From positions 19,454-83,453 of the forward strand of contig JAJVII010000005.1 of NCBI GenBank assembly GCA_022072085.1: a stretch of DNA of 64,000 bases, written 5' to 3'. Source of the stretch: Phycisphaerae bacterium (GTDB taxonomy: Bacteria > Planctomycetota > Phycisphaerae > JAJVII01). The notes below the pieces were generated by a model, which saw only the letters and a program-made list of their open reading frames with translations, was not told where the DNA came from and made no database searches. The position numbers and the translations under genes are program-made. Positions 12,399 to 21,386 of the stretch are shown one piece after another. How positions within the stretch are numbered: position 1 is the first letter of the stretch; every line of letters begins with the position of its first letter.

Positions 12399-12812
12399 TC
12401 AGGCCGCCATCGTGGGCCCGCCGCAGTTGAGCAGCCCGGCGGCCGTGGCGCGAAGTTCGTCGAGCTTGAACGGTTTGAAGAGATGCGCCACCGGGTGATC
12501 CGTCAGGGCCTCGATGGTGCGATGGTCATAGCGATAGGCGGTCAGGACGATCGTCCGCGTCAGCAGTTGGGGCTTGAACCGCTTGAGAAACTTGAGAATC
12601 TGCCAGCCGTCGGGGTTGGGAATGACCAGATCCAGGATCACCAGGTCGAACCGGTTGAAGTTCAACTGGACGATGCCTTCCCAGCCGCTGTTGGCGACCG
12701 ACACCCGTGCGTCGAACTCGGCGAACAGTTCGGTCACCAGCGAGGTGATCTCGGGCCAGTCGTCGATGATCAGGATCCGTCGCTGGCGGAGCGAGGCCGT
12801 GGCGGTTTCCAT
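12399..12812 (-). CDS. Single-domain response regulator (CheY-like receiver)
   Basis: A 137-residue protein made almost entirely of one receiver domain. The acidic pair is in IIDDWPE, the phospho-acceptor Asp in VILDLVIPNPDG, the conserved Thr in VLTAYRYD and the Lys in LFKPFKLDEL. With no output domain, it must act by protein-protein interaction or as a phosphorelay intermediate. It lies between two sigma-factor genes on the same strand, with a ~75-bp gap to the FliA-like gene and ~35 bp to the second sigma gene, which suggests co-transcription. Its partner is unknown. Confidence 0.85.
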   Translation of the reverse strand: METATASLRQRRILIIDDWPEITSLVTELFAEFDARVSVANSGWEGIVQLNFNRFDLVILDLVIPNPDGWQILKFLKRFKPQLLTRTIVLTAYRYDHRTIEALTDHPVAHLFKPFKLDELRATAAGLLNCGGPTMAA

Positions 12813-12847
12813 GGCGTGTTCTCCCGACGCGGATTCAATTGTTCAGT

Positions 12848-13420
12848 TCAGTCCCACAGACGGGCTGCAAGATCGCGCAGCCTCGTGATCAGACGCCGAC
12901 AATGTGTCTCAACCGAACGGGCTGGCCGCCCCAGAAGGCGGCCGATCTGGTCGAACCCCCTGCCCTGGACATAGTGCATCCTCAGAATCTGCCGGTCGCG
13001 CGGCGCCAGCCGCGACATCAAGCATTGCAGCAGGTCGCGTATCTCCGCCTTGCGCTGAGGCGGATCGCACCGGGCGTCGGCAATGTCCCCGGCCCTCTCG
13101 CCGGCCTCGTCCGGGCCGGGCAACCGCACGAAACGCGGCGTATTCCCCGCGTCTTCGCGGACGAGGACGCGTTCGCGCCGCATCTGGTCGATCGCCAGGA
13201 ACAGGCCCTTGCTGCTTGCGTAGTCCGCGAAGGGGATCTCGTGGGAGGGCTGGTAGGCGACGGCCGCCATCGTCAGGCCCCAGAGCGAGTAGCTCTTGAG
13301 TTCCTCGGCTCCCAGCCAGGCGTAGCGCCGTTTGAGTCTGGTGGCGATTTGCCCGGCCAGGTGAAGATCGGCTTCGGCCAGGCGCACTGCGGCAGAGTCG
13401 GCTTGGGGCTCGCGGGACAT
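12848..13420 (-). CDS. Sigma-70 family RNA polymerase sigma factor, short form
   Basis: In this 190-residue protein, an N-terminal region-2-like part (about 20-85: GAEELKSYSLWGLTMAAVAY, FADYASSKGLFLAIDQMRRE) is followed by an acidic linker. The C-terminal region 4 has a helix-turn-helix (LAPRDRQILRMHYVQGRGF, QIGRLLGRPARSVETHCRR, about 130-180). Its length and arrangement resemble short sigma factors of the SigB/F/G or ECF kind, but the exact group cannot be set by eye. It heads the run sigma - receiver - FliA-like sigma on the minus strand. The upstream region at about 13530-13600 is AT-rich and is the likely promoter area. Confidence 0.75.
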   Translation of the reverse strand: MSREPQADSAAVRLAEADLHLAGQIATRLKRRYAWLGAEELKSYSLWGLTMAAVAYQPSHEIPFADYASSKGLFLAIDQMRRERVLVREDAGNTPRFVRLPGPDEAGERAGDIADARCDPPQRKAEIRDLLQCLMSRLAPRDRQILRMHYVQGRGFDQIGRLLGRPARSVETHCRRLITRLRDLAARLWD

Positions 13421-13768
13421 CGGGAGTCCGGAGGTTGCTCTGGGTGGCTCGAACTCGGCCCACTCCGTCGTTCCCCGGCCGAGCCACGAAACTACCAGCC
13501 TCCGTGCCGATGCGGGTGAACTGTGCTGCTATCACTATAATCGGAGGGAGCAGTCATACAAACAACAAAATTCGCAAATTTACTAAATAGGACAGAACCA
13601 GCACCTGTTACTTCTTCGGGTGTGAGGATTCAAGGCTGTGGCCAGAAATGCTTTGCGCGCGGAGCAGTTCATCATGTCACAGGATTCGCGGAGGAGGCAT
13701 GTCTGTCGATGAACTCGCCTGGTCGCCCCTCAATGGGTGTAGATCAAAGTTGTAGCGGTCCTTGGCGT
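13421..13768. other. Intergenic region with AT-rich promoter-like patch
   Basis: No gene is supported. Bases ~13535-13605 are strikingly AT-rich compared with the surroundings and lie upstream of the minus-strand sigma gene. The rest borders the transposase remnant at 13769. Confidence 0.4.
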
Positions 13769-14026
13769 TCAGGCTGCCACCGCTCCGAAGTCCGGGCAGC
13801 TTCGCAGAGATTCCTGTCGGTGATCAATGGACTCCTGGACCAGGTGGCCAAAGAGACGCCAGAGAATCTTCTGACCTTCCTGCCGCACCTCGGATTCCAA
13901 CCGTTCCAGCGCCGGTGCGTCCTGCACCTGTCCGATTTGGCCCGCCAGGGCCTTGACCCACGCGGTGAACTGCGCGACGATTTGACCCAACTCCCCGCCT
14001 ACGGCCTCCATGCCACAAGCATCCAT
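13769..14026 (-). pseudogene. Transposase N-terminal remnant, ISKra4-like (tentative)
   Basis: The frame encodes 85 residues and then stops. The segment ALERLESEVRQEGQ, then a hydrophobic WRLFGHLVQ, IDHRQESLRSCPDFG, resembles the N-terminus of ISKra4-family transposases, in which a CPxCG zinc-binding motif follows this helix. Here the second Cys is replaced by Phe (CPDFG), and a stop follows a few codons later. The catalytic domain is absent and no inverted repeats were found. It is most likely a dead fragment. The assignment is by pattern memory only; a short unrelated protein cannot be excluded. Confidence 0.5.
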
Positions 14027-14119
14027 CGTGGTATCTCCTCATACAGAGGGACTTGAACACACCCCTCGGAGATACCACTCCGCCTACCCCCGATGCTACT
14101 GATTTGCCCCGTCCCCCGA

Positions 14120-15328
14120 TCACTTGGATCGCCAGGCTTCCGCAAAAGCGTTCGCGGTCTGGGCGGCCGCAGCCCTGAGTTGGCCCGGCGTCAGAGTACC
14201 CGTCTCCACATAGCGGGACCAGGCCTCGGCCGCCAGCCGAACGGCGTCTTGGGTCGGCTCGAACTCCGCGAGCGGCTTGACCGTCGTCCAGAAGTAGTCT
14301 TGCCCGCAGATGGAGACCCCCGGCGTGAGCATTTCGATTTCCTGCCCATAGGGAGATCCCGGCGTCACGGCGTAACGAGGCTGCATCGCCACGGCCTCAT
14401 CAGACACCGTGGTCTTGGCCATGATGACGTATTGCCAGGGCTGGGCGGGGATGTCAGGGTACAACCCGGATGGATCAAAAGGCACCCAGCGACCGTCCTC
14501 GTGGAACTCCACGATGCGGTGCATTTCCTGGGGCATCGGGACCACGGCGATCACCGCCATGGAGCGGCACGCGAGACCCCGGGAACGGAAAAGGGCGGCG
14601 GCCAGATTGGCGTTGCCAGTGCAAACGCCACTGTCGCCGCTGCGGAGGATTTCCACGGCGTCAAAGGAGCGGGGCTGCTCCTTCTTGGTCGAGGCGGCGA
14701 CGTGTCGCTGGATGTTGACGGCAAACTCGGCCGCCTGCCCACTGGCGGGCCAGAGTTTGGCCGCCAGCGTGGCGACGGCGTCCGCGTCCGCCTGGGCGCA
14801 GGGGCTCGCGGCGCGATAGGGCTCGGCGGGCGTCGGGTTCGGCGTGGCACTCCGGGACGCCAGCAGCACGACCGAAGACCACGCAATCCTGGCTTCATGG
14901 TCGCCGCCCTTCAGTCGCACGTTCACGACTACGTTACCATTCGGGGTTTGGCGGAGGCGAAACTCCTGCACGGCCTCCGAGGGCGTGCTCTTGAGGAATA
15001 GGCAGATGGGTACTTGGGCGTCGGCCAACTGCGGAATCGGCAGCAGAACCTCAACGGGCTTGGCCGATGAGACCTTGAGGTGGGTCCCTCCCAAGGCGGC
15101 GGAGAGCCCGCTGCGCGTCGTCCTCCGCGCGGTTGCTGACGCGATGGTCTTCTCCAACTCGGCCTGAAGACCGGGGTCCACAACCGCCGTGACCACAACC
15201 CCCGGCGAAAGAACCGGCCGAGGAATCGGAGATGAGGCGAATCCCCAGAAAACACCGACCAACGCGCCCGCCACCCCGAGGCAGACCCCAAGCGACGCGA
15301 GACCGTAGATCAGGACCTTGCTCTTCAT
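14120..15328 (-). CDS. Membrane-anchored transglutaminase-like domain protein
   Basis: 402 residues from the ATG at 15328, which has GGGAGG 8 bases upstream; the frame stays open further upstream without a better site. Residues ~5-30 are one hydrophobic helix (signal anchor). A central Ala/Pro-rich part is followed by a transglutaminase-like core with the Cys-His-Asp triad visible as C236 (GVCTGNANL), H270 (MHRIVEF) and D285 (FDPSG). Such domains act as cysteine proteases, peptidases or cross-linking enzymes outside the cytoplasm; the substrate is unknown. It may form a unit with the HtrA-TPR gene upstream on the same strand, 272 bp away. Confidence 0.75.
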   Translation of the reverse strand: MKSKVLIYGLASLGVCLGVAGALVGVFWGFASSPIPRPVLSPGVVVTAVVDPGLQAELEKTIASATARRTTRSGLSAALGGTHLKVSSAKPVEVLLPIPQLADAQVPICLFLKSTPSEAVQEFRLRQTPNGNVVVNVRLKGGDHEARIAWSSVVLLASRSATPNPTPAEPYRAASPCAQADADAVATLAAKLWPASGQAAEFAVNIQRHVAASTKKEQPRSFDAVEILRSGDSGVCTGNANLAAALFRSRGLACRSMAVIAVVPMPQEMHRIVEFHEDGRWVPFDPSGLYPDIPAQPWQYVIMAKTTVSDEAVAMQPRYAVTPGSPYGQEIEMLTPGVSICGQDYFWTTVKPLAEFEPTQDAVRLAAEAWSRYVETGTLTPGQLRAAAAQTANAFAEAWRSK

Positions 15329-15600
15329 ACGCTTGACCTCCCCAATCTGGCGGACGACCATAGGACGGAACGTCGATGATCGACGGGTGCCATCGGTCGA
15401 TGTGTTTGCGCCAGATAACGTAAGCAATTGTCCCCCGCCAGAAGCGTCCTGTAAATGCTCTGGAGCGCCCCGAGATCTGAACCGACGGCCGTGAGCCACC
15501 TTTGCACCGCGTTCGGGCCGCTACAACTCTGAGCTACACTCCCCTCAATGGTGGGTCGACGGGATGGCAATCGTTCGGAAACAGGCCGCCATCGGCCGGG

Positions 15601-18600
15601 TCAGTCGCCCTGCCGGTCGAACTGGATGTCGCCATCCTGATCGGAAATGTGAAGCGTCAGCGTGTTTCCGCTTCGCTTGAATGTGTAGACCCAGGCCCTG
15701 TCGTTCTCCGCCTTGCCCAGGATCTGATCGCCCTTCACCTGGAAGGTTCCCTGCACGGACATGACAAGCTGGTTGCCCTTGTAACTGTGCAGGGCGTAGT
15801 GGCCGTCGGCCGAGAGCTGAAGCCACAGTTGCCAGGCCGACCCGTCCGTCTCGGCGCCCTTGGCCATCCACAGCCCGTTGACGTCGGCGCCGGGCATCGC
15901 GGGCAGCGGCGGCGGAGGCAACGGCGGCAGGGGCGGCGGCGCCTGATCGGTGCCGACATGCTGCGCCGGGGCGGGCTTACTGCTGGTCCTGGCGGCCTTC
16001 CTTGTCTTGATGATGGCCCGCACGACCTCCACCGGCAGCCCCTGCGTCTTCAGCAGCGCCACGATTTCGTCGTCGGTGTCGGCTTTCACCGACGGGTCGA
16101 GTTGGCTGTGCTCGACGAGGCTGCACGTCACGCCCAGCGGGTACTTCTCGCTGACGACGATCTTGATGTCGTCCACGGTGAGTTTGGGCGACTTGGCGTC
16201 CACCTTCGCAGCCAGCGCATCCAACCCCTCGGCGCCGCCCAACTCACGGGCCCAGGCCAGGTGGGCCGACGCAACGGCATCTCGGCCGACCGTCGCCCAC
16301 AGCCGGGCCAGGTCGACGTTCGCCTCGGCTGACCGGCTGCCGGTGGGGTAGTAGCTCAGGTAGTTGGAATACATCAGCGCCGCGAGATCCGGCTTGCCCA
16401 CCTCGGTGGCGGCCTGGCCGAACTGCATGATCAGCCTCTCGTCCGGCGGCGTGTTCATCACGCCATAGCGGACGAAGCCCTTGTCGAAATACGGCAGGGC
16501 CTCGGCGTATCGCTTGACCGCGAACAGGCAGTTGCCGATCGTCCCCAGCACGACCGGGTTGTCCGGGAAGTCGTCCAGGACGCTCTTGTAGGCGGCGACG
16601 GCGGCGTCGGGATCCTTCTTCATCTCATAGTAGCGACCCGTGCCCATGCGGGCGTCGAGGTTGGAGGGCATGATGACCGCCGCCTGCTCGTACTGCTTCT
16701 TGCCGGCCACCGGGTCGCCGGTGTCGAAGTAGATGTCGCCGGCCAGCATGTACGGCTCCGGCGAGAGGTCGCCGACGACCTCCTTGGCCTTATCCAGGTG
16801 TTTGAGCGCCAGCCGGTAGTCCTTGCGGTCGTAGGCCACCTGGGCCCGGACGTACTGGCTCATCACGTCGCGCGGGTCGGCAGCGATCGCCCGGTCGGCG
16901 TACTTGGCCGCCTCGTCGAGTTCGCCGAAGCTGCGGTGCAGGTTGGCCAGCACCACCAGCGATTCCTGGTGCCTGGTGTTGCACTGAAGGGCCCGTTGGA
17001 GAATCCTGACGATGTTGTCCTTGTCCTCCTGGATCGCCTTGGGCTCCATGTCCTTGACGTTCTTGGACAACTGCATGACCAGGCAGTTGGCCAACTGGCA
17101 GAAGGCGTCAGCCGAGTCCGGCTTCAGCCGCGTCGCCCGTACCGCCAGCCGCCGCGCGGTCGAGTGCGACCCGCAGTTGAGGTAGAGCCGCGACAGGCCG
17201 TAGCTGTCCAGGAAGTCCAGACGCCCGCCGTCCGGGGCGATGCCCAGCGTCGTCACCAGCGGCCATTCCTGGATGCACATCTCCACCGGCACGACGCCGA
17301 AGTAGTTCATCAGGTCGGTCGTCTGCTGGTTGGCGAACTTGTGCGGCTGCGGCAGCCAGGTGTTCAGGCCCACCACGCCGCCGGTGACCAGGCTGACGCA
17401 GGGCCCGCCGCTGTTGCCGTGCGTGATGGCCGCGTCGGTCAGGAACGAGACCAGCCGCCCGTCCGGCCCGCGGTTGAACCGCGTCACCACGCCGCGCGTG
17501 ATGGTGATCGACACGCCCGGCATCAGGCTGCGGCTGGGGAACCCCATCGTCACCACGCCGTCGCCGGCCTCGACGCAACTGATCGGCGTCAGCGGCATGG
17601 GCTCGTAGTCGCCCGCGTCGATCTTGAGCAGGGCGATGTCCACGCCGTGCTGCGACTCGGCGTAGGGGCTCAGCTCGAACCGATAGTCGACCAGCCTGGC
17701 GTACTCGCGATGCTTCTTGAGCGATTCGTCCCACTCCACGTAGAACGTCTTCTGCGGATGGCCGTGCTCCAGGTCATAGACCACGTGGCAGTTGGTCAGG
17801 ATGTAGCCGTCGCGGCTGATGATGAAGCCGGTCCCCGTCCCCGCGCCGTCGGGCCCGTCGGCCACCACCGACACGACCGACGCCTTGTACCTCTTGACGA
17901 TGTCACGGGCCTCCAGCGACCGCTCCAGCCGTGGCGGCAGCGGCTGGCCGAAGGAGGAGTCTGCAAGCACCTTTTCCATCACCGGGCGGACCTGGTCGTA
18001 TCGGTCGGCCGGCGCCCGCCAGCTCACCAGGAAGATCGTCGATTCGCCGCGGGCGATGTAGGCGTCGATCCGGAAGTCACCGGGCGTCTCCTCCAGCGAG
18101 CCGCGATAGGCCCCCTTTGCGGCGCCGAGCTTGCCCAGCGTAGCTTTGGCAATCTCGCCGACCGGCTTGAGCCCGGGCTGGCTCACGCGGATCGCCGGCC
18201 CCAGCCGCTTGAGCAGGCTGATCGGATCCTGGCCCCACGCCGCCGAGGAATCGTCCAGCGGCAGCAGTTCCACCTGCATGGCCACCTGGAGCTTGTCGAA
18301 GTCGGTCTGGCCCACCTCGGGCGTCAGCACGCAGCTGACGTCGCTCTCGTGCAGCCGCCGCAGGAGTTGCCATTGGCGCGGGTAGTGCAACTCGAAGAAC
18401 TTGCCTGTGTGCAGGTAGACGCCCGGCCGCGTTGGCGGCGTGATCTCGGTCACGTCGCCCTTGCGGTTGGTGACCGTCGGCGGGGCGATCCGCGCGTCCG
18501 GCGCGGTCGTCGGAGACATCAAGCCCGGCCCGGCTCGACTGCTGTCGCCCGGGGCGTCGTGCCCTCCCAGCAGCGAGCCGGCCGACCGGTCGGCCGCCAG

Positions 18601-18705
18601 CTCGGTCTCGGGCGGATCGGCCAAGCCGATCGCGCCCTGCATCAGCAGGAGTGCAAGCACCAGAGGCAGAACAACAGCGCCGGGCAGTCGGGCGACTCGT
18701 GGCAT
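15601..18705 (-). CDS. Exported HtrA-like trypsin-type serine protease fused to TPR repeats
   Basis: 1034 residues from ATG at 18705, with AAGGAGG 5 bases upstream. It has a signal peptide (about 1-30), then a region of unknown fold (about 60-270). The trypsin-like domain has the triad H307 (LTNCHVV), D356 (HGVDIALLKI) and S432 (THGNSGGPC), the S1C/HtrA pattern. From about residue 500 it carries tandem tetratricopeptide-like repeats (ADRAIAADP, YEMKKDPDAAVAAYKSVLDDFPDNP). A Pro-rich linker (PPPLPPLPPP) leads to a small C-terminal beta-rich domain (about 935-1034). No PDZ domain is seen. It is probably a periplasmic or surface quality-control protease in which TPRs replace PDZ as the substrate or partner module. 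Confidence 0.85.
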   Translation of the reverse strand: MPRVARLPGAVVLPLVLALLLMQGAIGLADPPETELAADRSAGSLLGGHDAPGDSSRAGPGLMSPTTAPDARIAPPTVTNRKGDVTEITPPTRPGVYLHTGKFFELHYPRQWQLLRRLHESDVSCVLTPEVGQTDFDKLQVAMQVELLPLDDSSAAWGQDPISLLKRLGPAIRVSQPGLKPVGEIAKATLGKLGAAKGAYRGSLEETPGDFRIDAYIARGESTIFLVSWRAPADRYDQVRPVMEKVLADSSFGQPLPPRLERSLEARDIVKRYKASVVSVVADGPDGAGTGTGFIISRDGYILTNCHVVYDLEHGHPQKTFYVEWDESLKKHREYARLVDYRFELSPYAESQHGVDIALLKIDAGDYEPMPLTPISCVEAGDGVVTMGFPSRSLMPGVSITITRGVVTRFNRGPDGRLVSFLTDAAITHGNSGGPCVSLVTGGVVGLNTWLPQPHKFANQQTTDLMNYFGVVPVEMCIQEWPLVTTLGIAPDGGRLDFLDSYGLSRLYLNCGSHSTARRLAVRATRLKPDSADAFCQLANCLVMQLSKNVKDMEPKAIQEDKDNIVRILQRALQCNTRHQESLVVLANLHRSFGELDEAAKYADRAIAADPRDVMSQYVRAQVAYDRKDYRLALKHLDKAKEVVGDLSPEPYMLAGDIYFDTGDPVAGKKQYEQAAVIMPSNLDARMGTGRYYEMKKDPDAAVAAYKSVLDDFPDNPVVLGTIGNCLFAVKRYAEALPYFDKGFVRYGVMNTPPDERLIMQFGQAATEVGKPDLAALMYSNYLSYYPTGSRSAEANVDLARLWATVGRDAVASAHLAWARELGGAEGLDALAAKVDAKSPKLTVDDIKIVVSEKYPLGVTCSLVEHSQLDPSVKADTDDEIVALLKTQGLPVEVVRAIIKTRKAARTSSKPAPAQHVGTDQAPPPLPPLPPPPLPAMPGADVNGLWMAKGAETDGSAWQLWLQLSADGHYALHSYKGNQLVMSVQGTFQVKGDQILGKAENDRAWVYTFKRSGNTLTLHISDQDGDIQFDRQGD

Positions 18706-18962
18706 GGCTTCCTCCTTGAGCGACCGCGGACGCGCGGACTTCAACCCTAAGGTGAATGATAGGTCGATTCATCCGCGGATGTGCAACCCGCCCGCCGCGA
18801 TCCGCCGGGGTTCAACCGGCCGACCGCCGCGGACGAGCGTGGGCATTCTAACCCGTGAGCCGCCCCGTCGTCCAGCGCCACGCACGTCGGACGGGCGCAG
18901 AGCGAATCCGGGCATTGTTGCGAAGGGAAACGCCAGCCCGCTGGAAGCGGGGCGGGAGGTTC

Positions 18963-19469
18963 TTAACCCGCGCCAACGCCGGCTGCCGGGGCGGTCGTGG
19001 GGGTTGCGGTCGAGGCCGGGGTCTCGGCCGACGGCGGGGGCGGCGGAACGAGGGGGTCCAGCACCAGCCGATAGGCGTCGTCGTCCAGGTTCCAGATCCA
19101 CCGGTGCTGCTCTTTGCCGTCGATGAACAGAATGACCGTCGGGAAGAACGCGAATCCGTAACGCTTGAAGACCTCCCAATTGGTCGGCTGGAACCACAAG
19201 TACTCCATCTGATACCGCGCGACGATGACCCGGCCGTCATACTCGCCGGCCAGCTTGTCCATCACCGGCTCCAGCGACATGCAGGAGGCGCAGCCGAACT
19301 TCCAGAAGTCGACCATGACCGGCTTCTGGTTCGACTTGGCGATCAGGTCGTCCAGTTGCTCCTTGTCCTTGCCCAGGTCCACGACCTTGCCGGTGCATCC
19401 GCCCAGCATCAGGCCGCCCAGGCAGACGACAAGCACTCCCGCCGCGGTTGACACACGTTGATTAAGCAT
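18963..19469 (-). CDS. Thioredoxin-fold lipoprotein (CASC active site)
   Basis: 168 residues from ATG at 19469, with GGAG 5 bases upstream. It has a lipoprotein signal with lipobox LGGC (C25), then a thioredoxin fold with the redox motif C60-A-S-C63 (FWKFGCASC) and the cis-Pro segment (FFPTVILFIDGK). A low-complexity Pro/Thr/Ala tail (PPPPPSAETPAST) ends the protein. It likely works outside the cytoplasmic membrane as a thiol-disulfide reductase or oxidase. It is one of three similar thioredoxin-like proteins within 2.5 kb; the closest is the gene at 19556, which is also 168 residues long, suggesting duplication. Confidence 0.85.
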   Translation of the reverse strand: MLNQRVSTAAGVLVVCLGGLMLGGCTGKVVDLGKDKEQLDDLIAKSNQKPVMVDFWKFGCASCMSLEPVMDKLAGEYDGRVIVARYQMEYLWFQPTNWEVFKRYGFAFFPTVILFIDGKEQHRWIWNLDDDAYRLVLDPLVPPPPPSAETPASTATPTTAPAAGVGAG

Positions 19470-19555
19470 GAGTTCTCCAGGACTCCGTGACCTGCCCCTG
19501 CACCAGATCGTCGGCACGCTGCCGCCGCACTCGATTCGTTCGTTCACGCCGCCCG

Positions 19556-20062
19556 TCAGTGGCCGGCCTCGGGCTGGGTGGTCGGCGCCCCCAGAACCTC
19601 GTCGATGGCCGCGTTGTAGTCCGTCCACAGGTAGTCCTGGACGAACCGCTTCCTCTCCTTGCCATCGACGTAGAGGATCACCGTCGGGTAGAGCAGGATT
19701 TCGTGCTTCTCGGCGAACTCGGGGGCCGCGCAGACGCCGTCGGCCTTCATCAGCAGGAACTTGGCGGCGGCGATGCGGCCTCCATACTCCGCGTTCAGCC
19801 CGCGCAGCGTGGTCTCGAAGGCGTTGCAGTGCTCGCAGCCCTGTTTGTAGTAGTCAACCAGGAGCGGCTTGTGCGTGGCGTCGATCAGCTCCTGCAACTC
19901 CGCGACGTCCCGCACTTCCGTGACGCTCGCGGGCCCGCAGCCGCCGGCCACCGCCAGCAGCAGCCCCCCCATCCCAGCCAGCAGCAAGCGCAGGCCCGTC
20001 ACGGACCGGCCGCGACGCGTCGCCCGTCCCAAAGAGTCCCCCGGCTCATGTGTCAGAAGCAT
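19556..20062 (-). CDS. Thioredoxin-fold lipoprotein (CEHC active site)
   Basis: 168 residues from ATG at 20062, with GGGAG 6 bases upstream. A twin-Arg-containing N-terminus (RATRRGRS) and hydrophobic stretch lead to the lipobox AGGC. The thioredoxin fold has LLVDYYKQGCEHC as its active site and LYPTVILYVDGKERKR around the cis-Pro. It is probably a membrane-tethered periplasmic thiol oxidoreductase. It is adjacent to, and the same length as, the lipoprotein at 18963, with an ~86-bp gap, so it is a likely paralogue in the same transcription unit. Partners are unknown. Confidence 0.85.
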   Translation of the reverse strand: MLLTHEPGDSLGRATRRGRSVTGLRLLLAGMGGLLLAVAGGCGPASVTEVRDVAELQELIDATHKPLLVDYYKQGCEHCNAFETTLRGLNAEYGGRIAAAKFLLMKADGVCAAPEFAEKHEILLYPTVILYVDGKERKRFVQDYLWTDYNAAIDEVLGAPTTQPEAGH

Positions 20063-20353
20063 GGTGTTCTCCCACAGATGTCCGACCGACATATCGGCAT
20101 GGCCGCCAGGCGAGCGGCCGGTTGATCCGCGCAGTCGCTTCCCCCTGGACCGCCGTATATTGCACGCAGGCATCGCAGGCGAACTTGCAGGACCGCAAGA
20201 GCGCTGCCCATCGCCCGCCGGAGTGAGTCGCTGTTACTCTAACCCGAGCCCCGCGCGTGTCAAGTTCCAAGTCCCGCGGCGCCGGCCGGCGCGGAAGAGT
20301 GTTGTCTCTCCACACCTTCGCGATAGAATCGGGTATCGCTTGAAGGGAACCGC

Positions 20354-20839
20354 ATGACTGCACATCGCGCGACGAAATTCGTGACGGCTGCCTGCCTGGG
20401 AGTCGTTCTTGCCCTGGGCCTCAGCGCCTGCCGCAGCGACACCTCGGCCCCGCCGGCCCAGGGGCCTGACGCCTCGACGCCGCGCGGGCCGGACACGCAG
20501 CCCGACGCCGCGGGCCCGGCGGCCATCCAGGTGGACGGCAAGGAAGCCAGCGTCGACCTGGGGCCCGTGCAGCCGGCCAGCAAGCACACCATCGTGTTTC
20601 AGGTGAACAACGCAGCCGACAAGCCGCTCTTCTTCAGGACCGTCCGCGGCGAGTGCGAGTGCATCAACGCGGTCGAGCCGCCGCTCCGCGTCGAGGCAAA
20701 CGGATCGGCGAAGATCACCGTCGACTTCGTCGCCCCCAAGGAGGCCGTGGACTACAAGACCAGGCTGATCATCCTGACCGACAGCCCCGAACGCAAGCTG
20801 ATCTCGCTCTACGTCATGTCCCACCCGCCGGTGAACTGA
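20354..20839 (+). CDS. DUF1573-like lipoprotein
   Basis: A 161-residue protein with a lipobox (LSAC, C26) and a Pro/Asp/Ala-rich linker to about residue 60. An immunoglobulin-like beta-sandwich of the DUF1573 type follows, showing the DLGPVQPASKHTIVFQVNNAADKPL start, the Cys-x-Cys (GECECI) and the ANGSAKITVDF strand. DUF1573 proteins are abundant, poorly characterised envelope proteins of Planctomycetota and Bacteroidota. Its 3' end overlaps the convergent thioredoxin-like gene (stop at 20814) by 26 bp. It is the only plus-strand gene in this redox cluster. Confidence 0.7.
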   Translation: MTAHRATKFVTAACLGVVLALGLSACRSDTSAPPAQGPDASTPRGPDTQPDAAGPAAIQVDGKEASVDLGPVQPASKHTIVFQVNNAADKPLFFRTVRGECECINAVEPPLRVEANGSAKITVDFVAPKEAVDYKTRLIILTDSPERKLISLYVMSHPPVN

Positions 20840-21341
20840 CCGGCCCGGGCGGAGCCGGCGGCGGAGGTGCGGGCGGCTCGGCCCGCTTCAGTTCCCGCTC
20901 GACCGTCGCCTCCAGTTCCTTCGCGATGGCGTCCAGGCCGGTCAGGCAGGTTTCGCCCACGAAGATCCGCGGTGGCGCCGCCGACTTCACCTTGTGCTTC
21001 TCCTCCAGCAGCATCACCGCCTCCAGGGCCTCGACGTCTTCCACATTCAGGTGCTTGACGCGTATCCTGTCGCCGAAACGCCCGGCCACGGTCTCGACGG
21101 TCTTGGACGCCTCCTTGCACTTGAGGCAGGTCGGCGAGAAGAAGTAGATCACCTCCAGCGGATCGGTCGGCTGCGTCGTCGCCGGATCGGGCTGCGTCGT
21201 CGCCGGCTGCGTGGTGGCTGCCGGCTGCGTCGTGGGCTCGGGCGAAGCCGGGCAGCACGCGCCCGCCTCGGCCCGGACCACAGCCGGCACCGCGAAAAGC
21301 CAGGCCGCCGCCATCCAGTGAATTCGATGATGCACCTGCAT
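20814..21341 (-). CDS. Exported thioredoxin/glutaredoxin-like protein (CLKC)
   Basis: 175 residues from ATG at 21341, with AGGAG 8 bases upstream. It has a signal peptide (ending AVVRAEA), then a Thr-Gln-Pro repeat linker (TTQPAATTQPATTQP). The thioredoxin-like domain has VIYFFSPTCLKCKEA as its active site and the Pro-containing PPRIFVGETCL strand, and a Pro-rich tail ends the protein. The TTQP linker is a low-complexity spacer. It is probably a periplasmic thiol oxidoreductase. The stop overlaps the convergent DUF1573 gene, and only ~45 bp separate it from the upstream MauE-like gene, so they are probably co-transcribed. Confidence 0.8.
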   Translation of the reverse strand: MQVHHRIHWMAAAWLFAVPAVVRAEAGACCPASPEPTTQPAATTQPATTQPDPATTQPTDPLEVIYFFSPTCLKCKEASKTVETVAGRFGDRIRVKHLNVEDVEALEAVMLLEEKHKVKSAAPPRIFVGETCLTGLDAIAKELEATVERELKRAEPPAPPPPAPPGPVSSPAGGT

Positions 21342-21386
21342 GGGCCCTGCTCCTGTCCAATCGTAGCGCGCCCGCCTCGCCGCCAA

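Noticed and set aside
15450..15545. tRNA-like string on the minus strand (GTAGCTCAGAG..., GGTTCAGATC..., GCGCTCC)
   Set aside because: The ends can pair over 7 bases, but no D-stem, anticodon stem or 5-bp T-stem can be formed, and the D-loop lacks the GG pair. It is at best a decayed tRNA.
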